Below, piece after piece: positions 8,579 to 18,023 of a stretch of 64,000 nt of DNA. Numbering within the stretch: the stretch's first letter is position 1; each line of letters begins with the position of its first letter. Source of the DNA: CAZSMC01 sp964607755 (lineage in GTDB: Bacteria; Zhuqueibacterota; Zhuqueibacteria; Residuimicrobiales; Krinioviventaceae); the NCBI GenBank assembly GCA_964607755.1, contig CAZSMC010000006.1, forward strand, positions 1 through 64,000, written 5' to 3'. Both the position numbers and the translations under genes were made by a program. The notes beneath the pieces are model-generated. The model was given only the letters and a program-made list of their open reading frames with translations. It made no database searches and was not told the DNA's origin.

Positions 8579-10057
8579 TTAAACCATCTCGACCACGCGC
8601 CGGAAATGAAAACCGTATATAGCCATAGTTATAGCGAGTGGAAATTTTCGCGGGTGACGGAACAGGCTATATATCAACAGTTTCCAGTAATAGCGTTTGC
8701 CTTTTTCCCGAATACCGATTTTCCATATCGATTTAAAAAACGCGCCTATCTCGTTCATTGTAATGCGTTGAACACCAAAATCCGGAAGTTTGTATTCCTG
8801 GAGAAACGTTTTGATGCGTTCATAATATTCTTTCGGCGAATAGATCGTGGTGAGAATAGAGCGGTACCCGCGGATCAGGTGCTGATATTTCATTTTCGGA
8901 ATAAAATTCATCGAGCCGTCCATGTTGTTTCCGCTTAGCATGTTGAGAAGCCGTTTTTCATCTTGCATACGCTTATAAAGCCGGCTCCCGCTTGGCGCAT
9001 TCAATAATCCGACCATTGCTGTGACAATGCCGCTCTGCTGGATAAATTGAATTTGCTGCTCAAAAATCGACGGGGGATCGTGATCAAAACCGACAATAAA
9101 ACCGCCAGAGACCATCAATCCGTTGCGTTGCAGCATTTTCACCGACTCGACCATATCCCGTTTCTGGTTTTGTTTTTTGCCGCATTCGGAAAGACTGTCA
9201 TCATTGGGTGTTTCAATGCCGATAAAAGTATTGTGAAAACCCGCCTGCACCATTTGCTTTACCAGATTTTCATCATCAGCCAGGTTCAAGGAAACTTCTG
9301 TGGTGAACTGAAACGGGTAATTCCGTTCTTTCAGCCAGTTTTCCATTACCGGCAAAATGTCGTCTTTGAGTTTTTTCTTGTTGCCAATGAAATTGTCATC
9401 CACGATAAACACACTGCCGCGGTAGCCGGCATTGTACAAAGACTGCAATTCGGTAAGGAACTGTTCTGATGACTTTGTTCGGGTCCGGCGGCCGTTCAGC
9501 ACGGTGATATTGCAGAACTCGCAATCAAATGGACACCCTCTGGAATATTGAAGATTCATTTGCGCATATTTTTTCATATCCAATAATTCCCACATGGGCC
9601 TTGGAGTGAGTGATAAATCCGGAAACTCGTCAGTTTTGTAAATATGTTTAAGAGTTCCGTTCTCAATGTCCCTGATGAACGGCGGCAAGGTGATTTCTGC
9701 TTCGTTCAAAATAAAATGGTCCACACCTAAAAACTTTTCGTAATCGGTTGTCACCATAGGCCCGCCGGCAACGACTTTTGTGTTCAAAGCATTGCAGCGT
9801 TTAATCACCTGTTTGAACGATTCGATTTGGACGTTCATGCCACCGAGGAATACGTAATCCGCCCATTCGATATCCCTGTCCTTCAAATGACTCACATTCA
9901 AATCAATGAGTTTTTTCTGCCATTCCTGCGGCAGCAAACCAGCCACGGTAATGAGACCAAGCGGAATGTCCGATGCTTTCTTGGAGATAAATTTGACGGC
10001 ATTATTAAAACTCCAGAATGTCGAAGGAGTCTCTGGATTAACAAGTAAAATATTCAT
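8579..10057 (-). CDS. B12-binding radical SAM protein with DUF4070-type C-terminus
   Basis: 492 residues. About 1-150 form a cobalamin-binding-type Rossmann fold (MNILLVNPE, then VVAGGPMVT). The radical SAM domain follows, with its 4Fe-4S motif SRGCPFDCEFC (CxxxCxxC) near 175-185 and a GG motif replaced by VFIVDDNFIGN. The last part (IPKMKYQHLIRGYRSIL onward) resembles DUF4070, as in the hopanoid C-2 methylase HpnP and relatives. Such enzymes methylate unactivated carbons or rearrange substrates using SAM and B12. No hopanoid or squalene genes lie nearby, so the substrate is open. It is divergent from the histidine kinase gene and ends at a hairpin. Confidence 0.8.
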   Translation of the reverse strand: MNILLVNPETPSTFWSFNNAVKFISKKASDIPLGLITVAGLLPQEWQKKLIDLNVSHLKDRDIEWADYVFLGGMNVQIESFKQVIKRCNALNTKVVAGGPMVTTDYEKFLGVDHFILNEAEITLPPFIRDIENGTLKHIYKTDEFPDLSLTPRPMWELLDMKKYAQMNLQYSRGCPFDCEFCNITVLNGRRTRTKSSEQFLTELQSLYNAGYRGSVFIVDDNFIGNKKKLKDDILPVMENWLKERNYPFQFTTEVSLNLADDENLVKQMVQAGFHNTFIGIETPNDDSLSECGKKQNQKRDMVESVKMLQRNGLMVSGGFIVGFDHDPPSIFEQQIQFIQQSGIVTAMVGLLNAPSGSRLYKRMQDEKRLLNMLSGNNMDGSMNFIPKMKYQHLIRGYRSILTTIYSPKEYYERIKTFLQEYKLPDFGVQRITMNEIGAFFKSIWKIGIREKGKRYYWKLLIYSLFRHPRKFPLAITMAIYGFHFRRVVEMV

Positions 10058-10165
10058 AATTCTATCCTGATTAAATTGTGTTTTGTTCTTTATTATTGTA
10101 TTGTTATTTTAATATAATAGATTGTATTGAATAAAAAAGTAAAAGTAATGTAAAAGCACTTGCGC

Positions 10166-11203
10166 ATGATTAAAAAGAAACCGACACTTTTTTTTCATAT
10201 ATTCATTTTTGTCATGGCGCAACTGGCGTGGCTGTCGCTGCTCGGGTTGTGGATCTATTGGTTTGTTTCTAACCAGTTTATATTTAACAGAATGCCGGAT
10301 TGGGTTTCTACAGAACTGATTTCCAGGACAACGAATTTGATTTCTTTCATCGGTGGACTTGTATTGCTGGTGGCTATTTCCTTTGCCATGTCGCTTATTT
10401 TTCGCAATCTCAACGTACAGATAAACTTGACCCGGCTTTACGATAACTTTATTGCCAACGTGACCCACGAATTGAAATCACCCCTTGCATCCATCCAACT
10501 TTATCTTGAAACATTAGATCAGCGAAAAGTTCCTGAACATCAGCAAAAGGAATTTATCACTTCAATGCGCCACGATGCCGAGCGGCTGAACACGTTGATC
10601 AATTCGATCCTGGACATTGCGCGACTCGAACAGAAAAAAATCGCTTATAATTTTTATGTTCACCAGGCAGACGATTTGATAAAAGAGTTACTCCAGGAAA
10701 GCGGCGAACAATTCAAACTAAAAAAAGACATTATAACTCTTCATGGAGAAGCAAGTGTTCCGATTGTTGCAGATCGAAATGCGCTGCAGATTGTGTTAAA
10801 TAATCTTGTGGACAATGCTATCAAATATACTGACGGCCCTCTCAAAATAGATGTCAAAATAAGCAATACAGCAAAAAAAGTCATCATCGACGTATCGGAT
10901 AACGGCATTGGGCTGACAGCAAAAAATCAGAAAAAAATATTTCAAAAATTCCACAGAATTTTGGACAGCAATAGTCCGGCGATAAAAGGTTCCGGATTGG
11001 GATTGTACTGGGTCAAAGAAATCATTCACATTCACGGCGGCAAGGTATCAGTTTATAGTCCCGGCCAAAATATGGGCACAACGTTCACCATGGAATTACC
11101 GATTTACAAAACGTCGAAAAAGCGGCATATTGAGCAATTGTTAAAAGTGACACAAAAACTGCGGCGGTCAGGCATTCCCGCTGCAAAGGAAAATTATGAG
11201 TAA
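10166..11203 (+). CDS. Sensor histidine kinase
   Basis: I choose the ATG at 10166; a TTG two codons upstream is also in frame. Two transmembrane helices (about 8-35 and 58-80) enclose a very short periplasmic loop, so the signal is probably sensed in or near the membrane. The phosphoacceptor His is in NVTHELKSPL (His101 from this start). The ATPase domain has the N box NNLVDNAIKY, G1 DNGIGL and G2 GSGLGLYW. It overlaps the response-regulator gene by 8 bp, so the two are co-translated. The ligand is unknown. Confidence 0.92.
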   Translation: MIKKKPTLFFHIFIFVMAQLAWLSLLGLWIYWFVSNQFIFNRMPDWVSTELISRTTNLISFIGGLVLLVAISFAMSLIFRNLNVQINLTRLYDNFIANVTHELKSPLASIQLYLETLDQRKVPEHQQKEFITSMRHDAERLNTLINSILDIARLEQKKIAYNFYVHQADDLIKELLQESGEQFKLKKDIITLHGEASVPIVADRNALQIVLNNLVDNAIKYTDGPLKIDVKISNTAKKVIIDVSDNGIGLTAKNQKKIFQKFHRILDSNSPAIKGSGLGLYWVKEIIHIHGGKVSVYSPGQNMGTTFTMELPIYKTSKKRHIEQLLKVTQKLRRSGIPAAKENYE

Positions 11204-11903
11204 ATCACAAAAAATACTAATTGTCGAAGATGAAGAGAGTCTGGCAATCGGACTTGAATACAATCTTGCAGAAGAAGGCTACAGCGTCGATATTGCTGCC
11301 GACGGCCGGGAGGCGCTGCGTGCCTTCTCAGCAGGAGATTATGACATGATCATTCTAGATATTATGCTGCCGTATCACGATGGTTTTGAAGTCGCTGAAA
11401 GGGTTCGCCAATCTGATCCACAACTGCCGATTTTAATGCTAACCGCCAGGACCACTGACAAAGACCGCATCAAGGGCCTGGAAGCCGGAGCTGATGATTA
11501 TTTAACCAAGCCGTTCAATCTGAAAGAACTGCTGCTCAGAGTGCGCCGGATGCTGGAACGCAAGGCATGGTACCAGTCATCCACTTCTAAACAACCGGTT
11601 GTGCAATTTGGCGACAATACGATAAATTTTGCCAACATGTCCGCAACAACGGCTAATAAATCCATCCAATTGACGCAACACGAAGCTCTGGTGTTGAAAT
11701 ATTTGATAGATCATAAAAACCAGGTGGTGTCGCGACAGGAACTGCTGGAAAATGTGTGGCACACCAATCCAGATGTAGAAACCCGGACAGTGGACAATTT
11801 TATTGTGCGACTACGCAGATATTTTGAACCCGCCCCGAACAAGCCAAAATATTTTAAAAGCATCCGCAGTGCCGGATATATGTTTCAGAAAGAGGATAAA
11901 TGA
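11196..11903 (+). CDS. OmpR/PhoB-family response regulator
   Basis: 235 residues. The receiver domain has the acidic pair near residues 11-13 (VEDEE), the phosphorylated Asp55 in ILDIMLPY and the conserved Lys in YLTKPF. The C-terminal half is a winged-helix DNA-binding domain ending in RSAGYMF. It is the partner of the overlapping histidine kinase. The next gene, a ferritin-like protein 77 bp downstream on the same strand with its own strong ribosome site, could be a co-transcribed output gene, but I see no direct evidence for that. Confidence 0.93.
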   Translation: MSKSQKILIVEDEESLAIGLEYNLAEEGYSVDIAADGREALRAFSAGDYDMIILDIMLPYHDGFEVAERVRQSDPQLPILMLTARTTDKDRIKGLEAGADDYLTKPFNLKELLLRVRRMLERKAWYQSSTSKQPVVQFGDNTINFANMSATTANKSIQLTQHEALVLKYLIDHKNQVVSRQELLENVWHTNPDVETRTVDNFIVRLRRYFEPAPNKPKYFKSIRSAGYMFQKEDK

Positions 11904-11980
11904 ATTAATTGTAATTGGCAAACTTTTGACAACACTGGAGTGGGAAACTATTCGTACTTTGTTTTAAAACGGAGGAAATC

Positions 11981-12481
11981 ATGGCTAAAGACAGGACCCT
12001 GGAGATTCTAAAACAGGCGCTTTTGCTTGAAAAACGCAGCAACTCGTTTTATCAAACTGTAGCACAACAAACAAACAACAAAGCCGTTAAATCTTTTTTT
12101 GAGCTCATGGCGGATGAAGAGCAAACCCATATTCAAATGCTATCTGCTCAATATAAATCGTATCAGCAAAAAGGTCGATTTGATGCGAATATAAGTGGCG
12201 ACGAAAAAAGCCGGGTTGCAGAATTAGTGCTCAGTAAAAACATGAAAGAACAAGTTTCGGCAGCCGGATACGAAGCCGCAGCCATCAGTGCTGCTATTTC
12301 GATGGAAATGAACTCGGTAAAACTTTATACCGAGCGCGCCGAATCTGCTACAGACAATGAAGAAAAACTACTCTACGAGTGGCTTGCTAGCTGGGAAGAA
12401 ACACACCTTGATATGCTGCATAAAATTGACGACGAGCTGACTGAAAGTGTGTGGTATGATAATCAGTTTTGGCCGTTTTAA
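11981..12481 (+). CDS. Ferritin-like diiron protein (rubrerythrin-type, no rubredoxin domain)
   Basis: 166 residues predicted as a four-helix bundle with two ExxH iron-ligand pairs (ADEEQTHI near 48 and WEETHLDM near 135) and further Glu ligands in helices 1 and 3 (LLEKRS, SMEMNS). This matches the rubrerythrin/ferritin-like family. The C-terminal rubredoxin domain of classical rubrerythrins is missing, as in many anaerobes. Its likely role is peroxide reduction or iron handling under oxidative stress. Translation is driven by a GGAGGAAATC site just before the ATG. Confidence 0.82.
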   Translation: MAKDRTLEILKQALLLEKRSNSFYQTVAQQTNNKAVKSFFELMADEEQTHIQMLSAQYKSYQQKGRFDANISGDEKSRVAELVLSKNMKEQVSAAGYEAAAISAAISMEMNSVKLYTERAESATDNEEKLLYEWLASWEETHLDMLHKIDDELTESVWYDNQFWPF

Positions 12482-12730
12482 AATTCTGGCTTTTTATGGA
12501 CTTGAGTATTTGAAAATTCTTTTAATTCAAAATAGGAACACGGATGAAACGGATAGATTATCGCGGATTTTCTTTAAGATTCAATGTGCTTTTGGAATGA
12601 GAAAATTCCATTTTCATAAAATAACGAAACGACATTTTTTGTTTTTCTCTGTTGGTAAAATTTATATAAAAAGTATCCCTGCTCGACCGGGTAATTCTCG
12701 ACAGTAAAATTTTTACTCATTATGTAACTA

Positions 12731-14890
12731 TTAATCGCGCAGTAACACCATTTTTGTACTTTTTTCAATATTTTTGCTCATCACTCTGCAGATATAAATA
12801 CCACTCGCGACAGGCATACCGTTTTTATTGGTACCATCCCATGGCACTGGGTGATCTCCGACACAAAAATGTTGATTCCATAATTCTTTTACTTCCTGTC
12901 CCTGCATGTTATAAATCCGTACCTGAACCCGGCTTGCTGATCTGACAGTCACAGGTATTATTGTGCTGTCGTGAAATGGATTCGGATAGTTGTTAAAGAG
13001 TTGAAAAGATTCTTTTTCTCTAAATCTGTCCAGCGAATCGGAAGTGTTTTCCGGCAACAAACATCCTGCGGCCAGCAGCATACCGGCTTGCTGCTGATCG
13101 ACGACATATTCGCAGCCTTCGACAAAGGACCACATATCGGCAATGCGGCGATAAAATCCCATTTCGCTTTTGTCGGGATAGAGTTTGTTATGGGGGTCAT
13201 TGTAGTTTTCCGTTGGACCAAAAATGACAATTCCAGGATACGGTTCCACCACGCCGTCATATTTGCAATTAATATTAAGTGGATCCATGACGTGCACGGT
13301 TCCGGCGCCGCTCATCCAACTGATTTCGGAGGGATTCATGCCAAGAACAAAATCAATACTCGTGGCAATAACGTCCAGATATTTNNNNNNNNNNNNNNNN
13401 NNNNNNNNNNNNNNNNNNNNNNNNNNNNNNNNNNNNNNNNNNNNNNNNNNNNNNNNNNNNNNNNNNNNNNNNNNNNNNNNNNNNGCTCTTTGAAGATAGT
13501 CATCCGACCGCTGTCGGTCAAAAGGTTTAAACACCCGGGCAGCCTGGGCAAACAATCCGGCAGCGGCAAACGACGAATAAGGCGTGACCTTGCGCATCCA
13601 GTACGGCAGCGGGTCTTTATCGCCAGTGCCTTCGACAACCGGCGGATGGCGATACGATTCCATGCCCGGTGCAACGCCGCCGTCCAGACCGCGACCCTCT
13701 CTGGCATAATCCTGGCAATATTCCCACTGTTTCAAACTCCAGGCAGCTTCGTCCAGAATATCAGGAATGCCGTTACCGGCTTCTGGGATATCCACCTGAC
13801 CATCATAAAATCGTTTGGGCAGGGCTTCGTACAGTGACATCAATCGTTCCCCAACGCCCACATGGGTAAGGCGCAGATCAAAATCGCCGGCATCGTAATG
13901 GCCGCCGTGAATTTCGCGCGGACCGTCGGGCACGTACCAGTCACCGGCCGAAGGATCATTCGGGTCTCTGATCTTACCTCCATGTTCTTCAGTCCAGGGA
14001 TGAACAATGTTTTTTTTCGTCACATAAATTTCATCATGAGCCATGGGACGGGCCCACTTTCCGCCGTATTCCGGTGTAATCTCGATTCCGGCGCGTTGAA
14101 AATATAACCCTTTTGAAATGGTATGATAAATCTGCTGTGCCGCTACATCACCGTTTGAAAACGTGTACGACCGGCCGAATCCATCGATCCAGGCATAAAA
14201 CTCGCCGCTTTCTTTCAAATCCGAAATATCCAGTTTGTAGAGAACGTCATTTCCCTGAGGATCGTTTGAGGACACTTTGACGAGCAATCCTGACAACTCT
14301 ACACTATCGTCATTTTCCCGTCTTATTTCGAACGACGCATCATCGGGAATTTCAACCGGCTCGGCATCACCTAAATACGAAGAAAAATAAATCAGTTTGA
14401 CAGAGGCACGCTCAGAATAACCAACCTGATTGAGCTTGAATCCGGGATTAGGCGTCTCGTCAAAACTGAATTCCATCTGATTATTAAATTCTTCCGGGAT
14501 GAGACCTTTTCCCAGCGTCAGTTTGTACGTTTTACCGGATTTCAGCCGGTGCGGCAGCCGGCAATGCATGAGGTTATCCATATGATCGGGAGATCCCCAG
14601 CCATAAGAAAAAGAGCCTTTGGCGAACCGGCCGATGGAGACAGGATGAACGCCGTCGGCGAAATCTGGATCATCTGCGCTGATAATGGTATAGCGGGACG
14701 TATCTTTGAGCACCTTCATATCCGGCACAGACCGATAACCGAGCCAGGCGGTCACGATCCGCTCGGACCGGATTTGCACATCGCGGAATCCTTTTCGTCT
14801 GTCGTTGGAAAAGCCGGAGGAATTAGTAACCCAAAAGTTAAAAACAATTAAAATGAGGGTTGTCAATTGATAAAAATTTATATTTTTCAT
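12731..14890 (-). CDS. Secreted GH9 glycoside hydrolase with T9SS sorting tail, interrupted by an assembly gap
   Basis: A signal peptide (1-27) is followed by an Ig-like domain (KLNQVGYSERAS near 150) and the GH9 catalytic domain. The HYDAGDFDLR motif contains the catalytic-base Asp, and a DILDEAAWSLKQWEYCQ segment follows. The 100-N gap falls inside the catalytic domain, between DDYLQR and KYLDVIATSIDFVLGMNP. Relatives have well over 100 residues there, so real coding sequence is missing and the apparent 719-residue length means little. The end is a T9SS type A domain (NNYPNPFHDS, then ASGIYICRV). GH9 enzymes cleave beta-glucans or chitosan-type chains. The start lies 3 bp after the nucleotidyltransferase stop. 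Confidence 0.85.
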   Translation of the reverse strand: MKNINFYQLTTLILIVFNFWVTNSSGFSNDRRKGFRDVQIRSERIVTAWLGYRSVPDMKVLKDTSRYTIISADDPDFADGVHPVSIGRFAKGSFSYGWGSPDHMDNLMHCRLPHRLKSGKTYKLTLGKGLIPEEFNNQMEFSFDETPNPGFKLNQVGYSERASVKLIYFSSYLGDAEPVEIPDDASFEIRRENDDSVELSGLLVKVSSNDPQGNDVLYKLDISDLKESGEFYAWIDGFGRSYTFSNGDVAAQQIYHTISKGLYFQRAGIEITPEYGGKWARPMAHDEIYVTKKNIVHPWTEEHGGKIRDPNDPSAGDWYVPDGPREIHGGHYDAGDFDLRLTHVGVGERLMSLYEALPKRFYDGQVDIPEAGNGIPDILDEAAWSLKQWEYCQDYAREGRGLDGGVAPGMESYRHPPVVEGTGDKDPLPYWMRKVTPYSSFAAAGLFAQAARVFKPFDRQRSDDYLQRXXXXXXXXXXXXXXXXXXXXXXXXXXXXXXXXXXKYLDVIATSIDFVLGMNPSEISWMSGAGTVHVMDPLNINCKYDGVVEPYPGIVIFGPTENYNDPHNKLYPDKSEMGFYRRIADMWSFVEGCEYVVDQQQAGMLLAAGCLLPENTSDSLDRFREKESFQLFNNYPNPFHDSTIIPVTVRSASRVQVRIYNMQGQEVKELWNQHFCVGDHPVPWDGTNKNGMPVASGIYICRVMSKNIEKSTKMVLLRD
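13385..13484. other. Scaffold gap of 100 N
   Basis: Exactly 100 undetermined bases, the usual placeholder for a join of unknown length. It lies in the GH9 gene. Both flanks look like parts of one GH9 domain in the same frame, which supports the join, but the true gap size is unknown. Confidence 0.99.
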
Positions 14891-14893
14891 AAA

Positions 14894-15151
14894 TCAGTTT
14901 TTTCCCTGATCAATGTAGGGGATAATATATTTAGACACAGAATTTCTTGTAACAAGGTCAACTTTACGATAAAGTAAATCTTCAAGTTCATGCTTCATGC
15001 GCAGAAACTTAAAACCTATTGGTTCGCTATAGTCCAGCTCCACAAGAATATCTATATCGCTTTCGTTACTTTTTTCTCCAGAAATATTAGAACCGAATAG
15101 AAATGCCCGATGAACAGGTTTATCTTTGAAATAACTTGAGTTTTTTAACAT
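14894..15151 (-). CDS. MNT-type minimal nucleotidyltransferase
   Basis: 85 residues with the nucleotidyltransferase signature FGSNISGEKSNESDIDI (GS, then DxD) and a third acidic residue in RKVDLVT. Proteins of this size (MntA/MNT) usually pair with a HEPN toxin and neutralise it by AMPylation. No HEPN gene is adjacent: a glycosidase lies downstream and a 250-bp spacer upstream, so this copy is an orphan. Confidence 0.75.
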   Translation of the reverse strand: MLKNSSYFKDKPVHRAFLFGSNISGEKSNESDIDILVELDYSEPIGFKFLRMKHELEDLLYRKVDLVTRNSVSKYIIPYIDQGKN

Positions 15152-15398
15152 CGCGATTATTCAAATGAAAATCCTACTATGATTATAATAGGTGACTTGA
15201 CCCGGTTTTAACAATCCGATTTACTCTACAATAACTATACCAAACAAAGGTGGTCAAAGAGTTTTAAAAACCAACATAAACATAATAAACCGAAAAGACA
15301 CCCCTAAAATTAAACATTATAATTACAAGCTCTATATTTGAGAAATGTATATTGTCTAAAATTTTACAAGTCGAATAGAATTTTTGAGTTACAAATCT

Positions 15399-16967
15399 CT
15401 ATTTTATATCAGGGCGGTTTTCCAGATAGATTTTTAAATCCGTAATCGTTTCAATACCCAATTCGTTTGCCTCTTCAGCCCGCATCATCATGGCGTAGGT
15501 GTTATTAAAACCCAGCGGCGGCAGCCATACCAGATTATATCTTTCTTTCGTCTGGGTTTTCACATAATCAAAAAGCTCATCCGAATCTTGAAGCAGGGAG
15601 TCACGAACACTTTTATTAGCGTCAAGGATGACTAAAAGTCCAGTGCCTGTGTACTCGGGGTACACGCTGATTTCCTGGTTTGCCAGCGCGTCGAAACAGA
15701 TCTTGGTGCCGGCTAAACCTGTTTTGACACCTGCATTAATGTCACTGTAATTTTCGATCATGATTTCAAACATGTGCGCCAGGATGTACTGTTCGGTAAA
15801 ATTTTTCGACCCGATAGTGATATCTCCACTTCCCCTGTCATGTCCTGATGTCTTGAATCCGGCGCTGTTTAAAAATTCTTTAGCGGCCTGGTGTGGTTCT
15901 TTTTGACCGCTATCGACCAGATAATTTAGAGATGACATTTTCTCATTGGAGATTTTCCCTTCTAATCCGGATAAAATATCACTTATCTCGGGATAATTTT
16001 GCAGTATTCTGTTGTGAACCAGCGGGGCGGCATGATAAGGCGGGAAATAATGTTTATCGTCTTTGAGGACTTTGAGATCATATTTTTCAATCCGGCCGTC
16101 TGTTGAAAATCCGCAAATGATATCTACATTGCCTTCTTGCAACGCTTTGTACATCAATCCGGGGTCAAGTTCAACAGTATTCAGAAAGATATCGTAATGT
16201 TTTTTAAATCCGGGATAACCGTCAGGACGTTCCATAAACTCGGCAGTAAATCCGGCGCGAAATGATTCCGTGGTAAAACTCGGAACAACGAGAAAGGGAA
16301 TTACAACTAACAGCAAAATGGCAGCGCCTGCCAGAAGCGGTTTAATAACCGTCTTGATGTACTTTTGCATCTGACTTAGAATAAAATCAAACAACAGCGC
16401 AAGCAGCGCAGCCGGCAGTGCACCCGAAAGGATCATGTTCATGTTGTTCAGGGCGATGCCGCGAAAGATGAATTCGCCCAATCCGCCGGCAGCGATAAGG
16501 GCGCACAGAGTGGCAATCCCCACATTAATCACAGTTGCCGTGCGGATACCGGCGAAAATAACCGGCACGGCCAGCGGCAACTCGACTTTGACCAGAATCT
16601 GGCCATCGGACATGCCCATACCCTGAGCCGCCTCGCGGATGGCGGGATCGACTTCGTTGATGCCGGTAAATGTATTTCTGATGATCGGCAAAAGCGCATA
16701 AAGAAAAAGCGCAATAATCGCCGGAACCACACCGATGCCCAGTACCGGCAACAGAAAACCCAGCAATGCAATGCTGGGAATAGTTTGAATAACACCGGCA
16801 ACGCCGAGCACAGAGGCGGAGATGTTTTTATGCCGGGTAAGAAAAATGCCCAGCGGCACACCGATGCACACGGCAATCGTGCAGGCGATGAGTGTTAAGC
16901 CAATGTGCTCAAGGGTTTGATCATAAATTTCGTGCAGATGATCGATTATAAAACGTAAAGCGCTCAT
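15399..16967 (-). CDS. ABC transporter permease fused to a rearranged quaternary-amine binding domain
   Basis: About residues 1-215 form a ProW/OpuB-type permease with five or six helices and the EAA-loop (REAAQGMGMSDGQ). One more helix (about 220-240) leads to an extracytoplasmic binding domain of the OpuBC/EgtU type. Its halves are in reversed order. The segment normally in the second half comes first (FTAEFMERPDGYPGFKK, FSTDGRI, VLKDDKHYFPPYHAAP, LNYLVDSG). The normal beginning follows (ITIGSKNFTEQYIL, VYPEYTGTGLL, FNNTYAMMMR), ending at LENRPDIK. This looks like a circular permutation. Ligands of the family include glycine betaine, choline, carnitine and ergothioneine. It overlaps the ATPase gene by 4 bp and is last in the methyltransferase gene train. 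Confidence 0.85.
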   Translation of the reverse strand: MSALRFIIDHLHEIYDQTLEHIGLTLIACTIAVCIGVPLGIFLTRHKNISASVLGVAGVIQTIPSIALLGFLLPVLGIGVVPAIIALFLYALLPIIRNTFTGINEVDPAIREAAQGMGMSDGQILVKVELPLAVPVIFAGIRTATVINVGIATLCALIAAGGLGEFIFRGIALNNMNMILSGALPAALLALLFDFILSQMQKYIKTVIKPLLAGAAILLLVVIPFLVVPSFTTESFRAGFTAEFMERPDGYPGFKKHYDIFLNTVELDPGLMYKALQEGNVDIICGFSTDGRIEKYDLKVLKDDKHYFPPYHAAPLVHNRILQNYPEISDILSGLEGKISNEKMSSLNYLVDSGQKEPHQAAKEFLNSAGFKTSGHDRGSGDITIGSKNFTEQYILAHMFEIMIENYSDINAGVKTGLAGTKICFDALANQEISVYPEYTGTGLLVILDANKSVRDSLLQDSDELFDYVKTQTKERYNLVWLPPLGFNNTYAMMMRAEEANELGIETITDLKIYLENRPDIK

Positions 16968-17947
16968 GATCCTTTATGTTTTATTTGGTTTTTCACTTTA
17001 TGAAATGCCGTCAGGATATCCTGGTACGTTGTTTTGGCAGTGGACTGGTCCGAATCATCAACAATATTTACGATTGGATTTTCAGCGGAGCTGTTTTCCA
17101 ACTGTTCGAAAACATCCAAAAGCGTCTCAGATTGTTTAAAGTCAATTATGTTGCCGTCCTGGCGGCCTGGAGATGGCAGGACAGATAAAATATCATCCAG
17201 AGTGAGCACTTTTAATTCGAGTTGAAACCTGTTGGCTTTGAAAAAATTTCTCACAAAATCATTTTCCGGTTCAAAGATCAGTTTCTTTGCCGTGCCAATC
17301 TGTTGTACTTTGCCGGCATCCATCAGGCAGACACGGTCGCCCAGGTCAAAAGCCTCAAACACATCGTGTGACACCAGGACCATAGTTTTGTGCAGAAAAG
17401 TCTCCAGGTTTTTGAATTCTTCCTGCACTTCACGACGGGTAATCGGATCGAGCGCGCCAAAAGGTTCGTCCAACAGTACCACCGGCGGATCAGAAGCCAG
17501 GGCGCGAGCCAGCCCAACGCGCTGTTTTTGTCCGCCACTCAGTTCATCCGGAAAACGGGCCATGTAATCATCAGGCGGCAACCCCACCAGGTCCAGTAAT
17601 TCTCTTGCCCGGTTGTTAATGTCTGTGCTATCCCACTTGAGCAGTTTGGGGACCACAGCGACATTCTGTGCAACCGTATAATGCGGAAACAATCCGATAT
17701 TCTGGATAACATAGCCGATCTTGCGCCGTAAAATTTCCGGGGATTGGTCTTTGATATTTTGTTCATTGATAAAGACGCTGCCACCGGTTGGCTCAATGAG
17801 GCGATTGATCATCTTGAGGGTAGTGGTCTTTCCGCAACCACTCGTACCCAAAAGGACAAGCGTTTCGCCTTCCGGCACCTCAAATGAAATGTTATTGACA
17901 GCTTTGAAATGATCAAATTCTTTTGTCAAGTTCGAGACTTTTATCAT
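16964..17947 (-). CDS. ABC transporter ATP-binding subunit, betaine/choline/ergothioneine type
   Basis: 327 residues. Walker A is GTSGCGKTT (about 34-42), the signature is LSGGQKQR, Walker B is VVLLDEPF, and the switch His follows in SHD. It matches the OpuCA/ProV/EgtV group. After residue 240 a C-terminal extension replaces the usual paired CBS domains and is too degenerate for me to call intact CBS motifs, so osmotic gating of the OpuA kind is doubtful. It overlaps the permease gene by 4 bp. A strong hairpin lies between it and the upstream asparagine-synthetase-like gene. Confidence 0.9.
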   Translation of the reverse strand: MIKVSNLTKEFDHFKAVNNISFEVPEGETLVLLGTSGCGKTTTLKMINRLIEPTGGSVFINEQNIKDQSPEILRRKIGYVIQNIGLFPHYTVAQNVAVVPKLLKWDSTDINNRARELLDLVGLPPDDYMARFPDELSGGQKQRVGLARALASDPPVVLLDEPFGALDPITRREVQEEFKNLETFLHKTMVLVSHDVFEAFDLGDRVCLMDAGKVQQIGTAKKLIFEPENDFVRNFFKANRFQLELKVLTLDDILSVLPSPGRQDGNIIDFKQSETLLDVFEQLENSSAENPIVNIVDDSDQSTAKTTYQDILTAFHKVKNQIKHKGS

Positions 17948-17982
17948 GTAACAACTTTCTCATCGTCTCATTGAGCACAACG

Positions 17983-18011
17983 GGGTTCCGGCAAAGCAAA
18001 ACCCGGAACCC
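17983..18011 (-). other. Intercistronic hairpin
   Basis: A perfect 9-bp stem, GGGTTCCGG / CCGGAACCC, with an 11-base loop, between the asparagine-synthetase-like gene (stop at 18024) and the ABC ATPase gene (start 17947). No U run follows on the minus strand. It could stabilise an upstream mRNA or lower transporter expression relative to the rest of the train. Confidence 0.55.
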
Positions 18012-18023
18012 TGAATCAATGTT

